Of a stretch of DNA of 64,000 nt, positions 59,536 to 64,000 are shown in pieces. The position numbers were made by a program, and so were the translations under genes. The stretch's first letter is position 1. Each line of letters opens with the position of its first letter. The notes below the pieces were generated by a model that saw only the letters and a list, made by a program, of their open reading frames with translations, was not told where the DNA came from and searched no databases. The stretch comes from Rhynchosporium graminicola (lineage: Eukaryota > Ascomycota > Leotiomycetes > Helotiales > Ploettnerulaceae), in the NCBI GenBank assembly GCA_900074885.1, contig FJUW01000012.1, positions 558,001 to 622,000 of the forward strand, written 5' to 3'.

Positions 59536-61935
59536 TCATTTTACTTCCTTCTCAACCCATATGACATATGTCCATGCGTCTTTTTGACTCATAAAGTGGC
59601 CGGTTTCGCGCTTCTGATCGATGGCTTCTTGCAAATCTTGAGCGAAAGTGAAGATTTCTTCAATGCTTCGTTCCAGACGTTTTGCGGCCTTCTCGTAGCG
59701 ATCCTCCCCTTGACAGCGTGAGCAACTGGTCAGTTATGAATTTGGAAGGGCTATAGGCTTACCGCGCTCGTTCATCATGCACTCGATAAAGATTCCCTTT
59801 TCTGTCTCAGAAAGAGGTCTAGAGCGGGTGCTGTCATTCTTGTTATTCTTCCCAAACACAGACAAACGTGGACCATCGTCATCCTCGTCCTGTCTCTCTG
59901 TGAACGGATCATCATCATCTTCAACATCTTGATGTTGATTTTGGTCTTGTGCGTCATCATCACAGCCTATCAGGTCTGCCGAGTTTAGATCCCGCGAAGA
60001 GACAAATGGGCCTGTTGCCTCCATCTTGTATCTAAGTAGTCGGCCCCAGAGGGGCTCCGAGCAGAGCGAATTGTACGCTTCCGTTTGCTGCCGACGGTTC
60101 TCCTTCCTTAGTCTACGGTGTTCTTCTTTTTGTAGTCTCTCTTCCTCTTCGATCTGCGTACTCCGCTCAGCCTGCGATGCCTTTAGTTCTGAAGCCTTTT
60201 GATCAGCTGCCCTTTTGGCAAGCTCACTCGACAAAGAATTTCTGATTTTACGAATAGCTGGCAAAATCAGCGAAGATGGCTTGCTCATTTGATATGTACC
60301 CGACTTTGAACTCGCTCTTGGCTTGGATGCCTTAGGCTGTAAAGCCGCCGTGCTTGCGAGATCTTTCAGGATCGTCGTTATGGCCAAGCTTTGTTGAAGT
60401 GCCCATCGGTCCGTAGATCTTTGGAGCGGATAGACTTGGGCGGCCAGCTTGAGGATCTCAAGTAAATCAGGAATTATAAGGAAGTAAAGATCCATTAGCA
60501 TGATCCTCGTCTTGTCGGCGTCGAAGAAGTCTATGCCGCGCAAAGGATTTCCCAACCTGGTGGTCAAAATCGAATGAGATTCTGTCTGAATATTTTCCAT
60601 CTGCTCGTCAATTGACTTTCTAGTCTTCTTTGCTGCATGAGAATCTCCAGTATCGATAGCCTTCTGTAGAATATGATACGCTCCAAGAGTTTTCCGGAGT
60701 CGACGAATCATCCGCTTCCCATTGCTACTACACACCTTGTGTGAAGTCTTCAGTGTCCATTCTTGGTTCTCTTTGTTGTAACTATAACCCACACGACCCG
60801 CGGTAATTATCATGTCATCAATCACACGCATGTCGACCAAGTGCTCCCCGGGGCTCTTTTCCAGTCCTACCCCCGCGCCTACTTCTGAACCCTCTTCTTC
60901 GCTTTCGTCAACTAGCCTCCCCTCGTCCTCGGATATCATAGGTGACCCTTCAACTTCTCTCTGCTCATTATCTTCTGTATTCTTGGTCTTCATATGTGGA
61001 TTGCCGGTAGACTGCCCAGTAGTATCTCGAGATACTTTGATTGGACTTGGATTTAAGAGAATGGAAGATACGCCACCGTCATCTTCCTCGTCGTCCGCCT
61101 CCTGCTCTCCGTGCTGATGCTGCTCCACTTGCTCCTCTGGCTCACCTTCGACTTCACTTGGAACTGTAGCTTCTTCACGTACAGGTCTTGGACTCGATAC
61201 CGTGGACATTTGTGACACTTTTCGCGCAGCGCATGGTGAGGTAACAGTATCCTTCCCGGTCGACACACTCCTAGTAGGCATGGTGCGAGGAGGTGGGGGA
61301 GGGTTCTTTCGTGGGCGGCCCCTACCTCGTTTTGCTGGCTGCGCTGCGACATCTTCGGCAGCTTTGTGAGGACTCGAAGGAACAGGGAAAGACATCGCGT
61401 TAGGTTCGATCATTTGTTCTGGTACAGCGCGAGGCGAACCATTAGCCAATATCGTGCGACTGCGCAAGGTCCGATGAGGTTCTGTAATGGGTTCCTTCGC
61501 TTTCACAGTTTTCCGAGCTCGCTTTCTTGGACTGTTCGCCCTCAATTCCTTCTCTTCACCACTTCCATCGGGCGTAGAGGGATGCTGGTAGATATCTCGT
61601 GGGGGAGGGCGTTTGCGCGGTATGTATGGCGATCTCACTACTTCCCCTTCCTCATGCGCAGGTTCCTCCACAGCTTTATTTCCAGACGTACCGTCCTCCT
61701 CATGTGTTCTCAACTCTTGAGCTGGCGCGGCGCGAGCGAGACCGAAAATGTACCCTGCCACTCTTGCAATACTGTTCTTGATCGGCGAACCTACATTGGT
61801 GGTGACATCGAGTGCCTCACTGGAATCTGCTTCTCGCTGCGAGTGCCTTGTGCTTGTCCCAGGAGGTTGGCGTCCGTTCTGGGTCCCCGTTGGGAGTATG
61901 AGTTGGGTATCGGTAGAGTGCTCCGTGGATGTCAT
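59536..61935 (-). CDS. AT-hook nuclear protein of unknown function
   Basis: Inferred exons in coding order: 61935-59763 and 59708-59536, about 781 aa. The N-terminal half is disordered with basic patches (SPRKRARKTVKAKEP) and one AT-hook at 202-212 (KRGRGRPRKNPPPPP), a minor-groove DNA-binding motif. An acidic Glu/Asp-rich stretch follows (about 255-360). A helical region from about 365 to 540 is better folded (RVGYSYNKENQEWTLKTSHK, GIDFFDADKTRIMLMDLYFL). Then come a charged coiled coil (EEEERLQKEEHRRLRKENRR), another acidic block and a short helical C-terminal exon (RYEKAAKRLERSIEEIFTFA). A chromatin or DNA-associated role is inferred from the AT-hook. I do not recognise the family. The last exon was added because the donor (GTAAGC) and acceptor (CAAG) give an open, helix-like end. 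Confidence 0.78.
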
Positions 61936-63832
61936 AATGTTGCTTGAGGGCTTTGCGCCGTATGTGATATTCGAAAGTTGATGGCGGGCGATTATCCGAT
62001 GGTTTCAAGAGTATGCAGTGATCACATTTTTGTATACCGTCAGTATAGCTTGAAGACGTAGGTGAAGTCCGGCTTAGGTGGATGTCGAGGTTACTCTGAT
62101 ACAGTATCAAGATATGCGGGGGTCGAGAAGCTGCTCCCCCCTGTCCCGAGCTTGCGCTAGTTAAGTCCGGTATTGACCTATTCTCCGAAGACCTCTTAGA
62201 AGACGAAACTACTCTGACCATGATACGAGATGACAAGTCATGTCGATATGGTATGTATTGATATTTTCCACGATTTCTCGAGTGTTGACCAGATTTTCTT
62301 GTCGTAGTCCTCGCGATAGGCAGCTGTCCTCGCAAATCCATAGCCATAATCACCCGGGCAAGGCATAAGTAATATGATTGAAGGTTACCCGTCATCACGT
62401 GGAGTGATTTCCATGCCAATTTCTTCAATCATACAATCGTTCTATTGATTGATGAATGCATCTCGAAGTAGATTAGGGTTGGAAGGAAGAAGAAGAACGT
62501 CCCGAGACGTATCAAGCATTATACTACTTGCTACCGCCAAATAGATACAATCTCACACTCCGCAATAGCTGAGGCACAGCCATATTAATCCGATTTCAAG
62601 CAGAATCTATGGGAATTCGAACCGACTAAATTTCCTTTCGAATTGGACTTAATTACAAAGGCAAAGCTGCTCATTGATAGTCGAGATAATGCCGGCCGCT
62701 CTGTAGCACCGCGTAAACCGTCTATGAACTTTCTTTCGACGTCTCACATGCTTAGGAGAGAAGTAAAAGGCAGTTTGACAATAGTGAGGCACGTTTCTAC
62801 CAAGTCACGAAAGATCACAGGTTCAGCGATACAGGCTTCAAGCGGATACGATATACAGTCGTTGACGGCTTCATCAATCTCTGCCAACACTCCAACGTCA
62901 CTTCTCAAGCTACTCAGCCTCCACGACCACTACTCCATAAAATACATGCAACCACAGAACACGAATTTTCAAGGGAGCATGAGGCTCTGCCGCATGTTTA
63001 CCTCCCGCAGCCCTATATACTGGCACACCGCATTGCAGCTTCAGTGGCGTGAGCACAAGAGCTTCTTATCTTGGGATCAGGAATAGGATTAGAATAGTAC
63101 TCGAATCTCTTTATTATCCACAGGTAAGCTGGCTCATCGTACTTACTGCCTAAAGCTCGATCTGCTCGCCGCATATGGGTGAGGCTCGTACAAACGAATG
63201 GATTGGGCTCTGGTAAGTACGAGCCCAAAGAGATCTCGTGAACGGGAGCTTTAAAGGTTCCACAAAGCGTTTTCAAGGGCAGGTGCCATGATGGCGCAGC
63301 TTCAATGATACAGTCTCACTCGCTAGATAAATACGCGAGCCCCCTTCCAACCGAGACGATCAGAGTAAACACCGAAAAATGCCTGCTTGGGTAGGCAGAC
63401 ACTTCGAAGTATGTTATTACCAAGGCGGGTCTTCTTTACTCAAGTCCTAAGTTACAGTCGCATACTTATCAGTCCGAAGGTGCTATATAAAGACAGAGAT
63501 GTTGAAAGTCCGCTTCACCCCGGTGCATAAATGAGTGACTTATTGCATTCCAGAGGGAAAAACGCTTACTCTATGGGGAGGAGTAAATGCGACATATTTC
63601 ATGTTCCAAAAAACTTCATTCGATTCTCGATATACGCACGTTCACGCATGCACACATCTACAAGCTACATCCGTACTGTACAAAGGCCCCGTCCATCCAT
63701 CCGTCCATCCATCGTCATCGCTCATAATTCCCCACAAATATCTTACACTTGGAGTCTCTCCTCCTCATCCCCTCCCCCCCCCCTTCCTTCTCTCCACTCT
63801 TCGAAAGAAAGATTGATGCCGTGTTCAATCAT
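61936..63832. other. Upstream region of the AT-hook gene
   Basis: 1.9 kb. It holds the AT-hook promoter and the 3' region of the last gene. Open frames at 61817-62428 (minus) and 62643-63086 (plus, no ATG) have no recognisable features and are not annotated. A run of ten C lies at 63774-63783. Confidence 0.5.
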
Positions 63833-64000
63833 TCACTTGCCCCCTTCGATATCGACATCTAGCGTCTCGGAATGCTGAATCTCAACTAATTCCCCATCGT
63901 CGCTTCCTCCCACTGCGGCAGCATTAGGAAGCTGAATGTCGGTTTTCGCACCCCTATGCGCGTCTTCCACTTCCGTCTCGGCCATCTTCACGTGTACGAC
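63833..64000 (-). CDS. 3' end of a gene cut by the window edge
   Basis: An open frame enters from the right edge and stops at TGA (63835-63833). It encodes 55 residues with ordered codon use, acidic and low in aromatic residues (KMAETEVEDAHRGAKTD, then VEIQHSETLDVDIEGGK at the end). It looks like the disordered C-terminal tail of a longer protein. It could also start at an internal ATG (63985), giving a 50-residue protein, which I consider less likely. Function cannot be inferred. Confidence 0.5.
   Translation of the reverse strand, partial: VVHVKMAETEVEDAHRGAKTDIQLPNAAAVGGSDDGELVEIQHSETLDVDIEGGK

Noticed and set aside
61817..62428. 203-codon minus-strand open frame overlapping the AT-hook start
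   Set aside because: It overlaps the better-supported gene in another frame, shows no domain, and reads like shadow sequence.
62600..62625. GGTTCGAATTCC on the minus strand, resembling a tRNA B box
   Set aside because: The flanks cannot form a T-arm stem and no A box or acceptor stem is nearby.
62643..63086. 147-codon plus-strand open frame
   Set aside because: It begins at TTG rather than ATG, and no family or biased codon use was seen.

Overview
The window looks like nuclear DNA of a filamentous ascomycete (Pezizomycotina). The genes carry many short GT-AG introns of about 47-70 bp, and the intergenic regions are long and rich in microsatellites. The gene set is typical of moulds: a fungal phytochrome hybrid histidine kinase, a Zn2Cys6 regulator, a copper-fist regulator, ATG13, HSE1 and ZDS1-type proteins. 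A Leotiomycetes-like origin is a guess from overall resemblance. No mobile element, CRISPR array, rRNA or tRNA gene could be supported. I assembled all exon models by hand from splice signals, frame and family conservation.

Left third (1-28.6 kb). A partial SLM1-type F-BAR/PH protein is followed by a 4 kb gap with an AT-rich, probably decayed island. Then come ZDS1 (with a uORF that overlaps its start codon), HSE1 (ESCRT-0), a mitochondrial hydroxyacid-oxoacid transhydrogenase, ATG13, a divergent pair of unrecognised Cys-motif proteins, and a very large ankyrin-RCC1-BTB-BTB protein of the IBtk type. These are mostly housekeeping genes for membrane-stress signalling, PP2A regulation, endosomal sorting, autophagy and ubiquitin-ligase adaptors.

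Middle (29-47 kb). Two transcription factor genes lie on the minus strand: a Zn2Cys6 factor resembling Rgt1 and a copper-fist factor. They have long upstream regions that carry simple repeats and palindromic CCTAGG/TACCTAGGTA motifs. A 5 kb gene-poor stretch follows, then a small, very hydrophobic protein, a short SET-domain protein with an altered RFIN motif, and a nitrilase-family hydrolase.

Right third (47.5-64 kb). A ten-exon phytochrome keeps every residue expected for biliverdin binding and phosphorelay, and its start codon overlaps the stop of a short uORF. After a 3.5 kb gap containing an odd 87-bp in-frame duplication comes a protein that fuses an SDR oxidoreductase to a NodB-type polysaccharide deacetylase. 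An AT-hook nuclear protein and the 3' end of one further gene complete the window.

The most interesting points are the SDR-deacetylase fusion, the two ATGA uORF/start overlaps (ZDS1 and phytochrome), the coding-like 87-bp tandem repeat that belongs to no gene, and the oversized first introns of the fusion and nitrilase genes.
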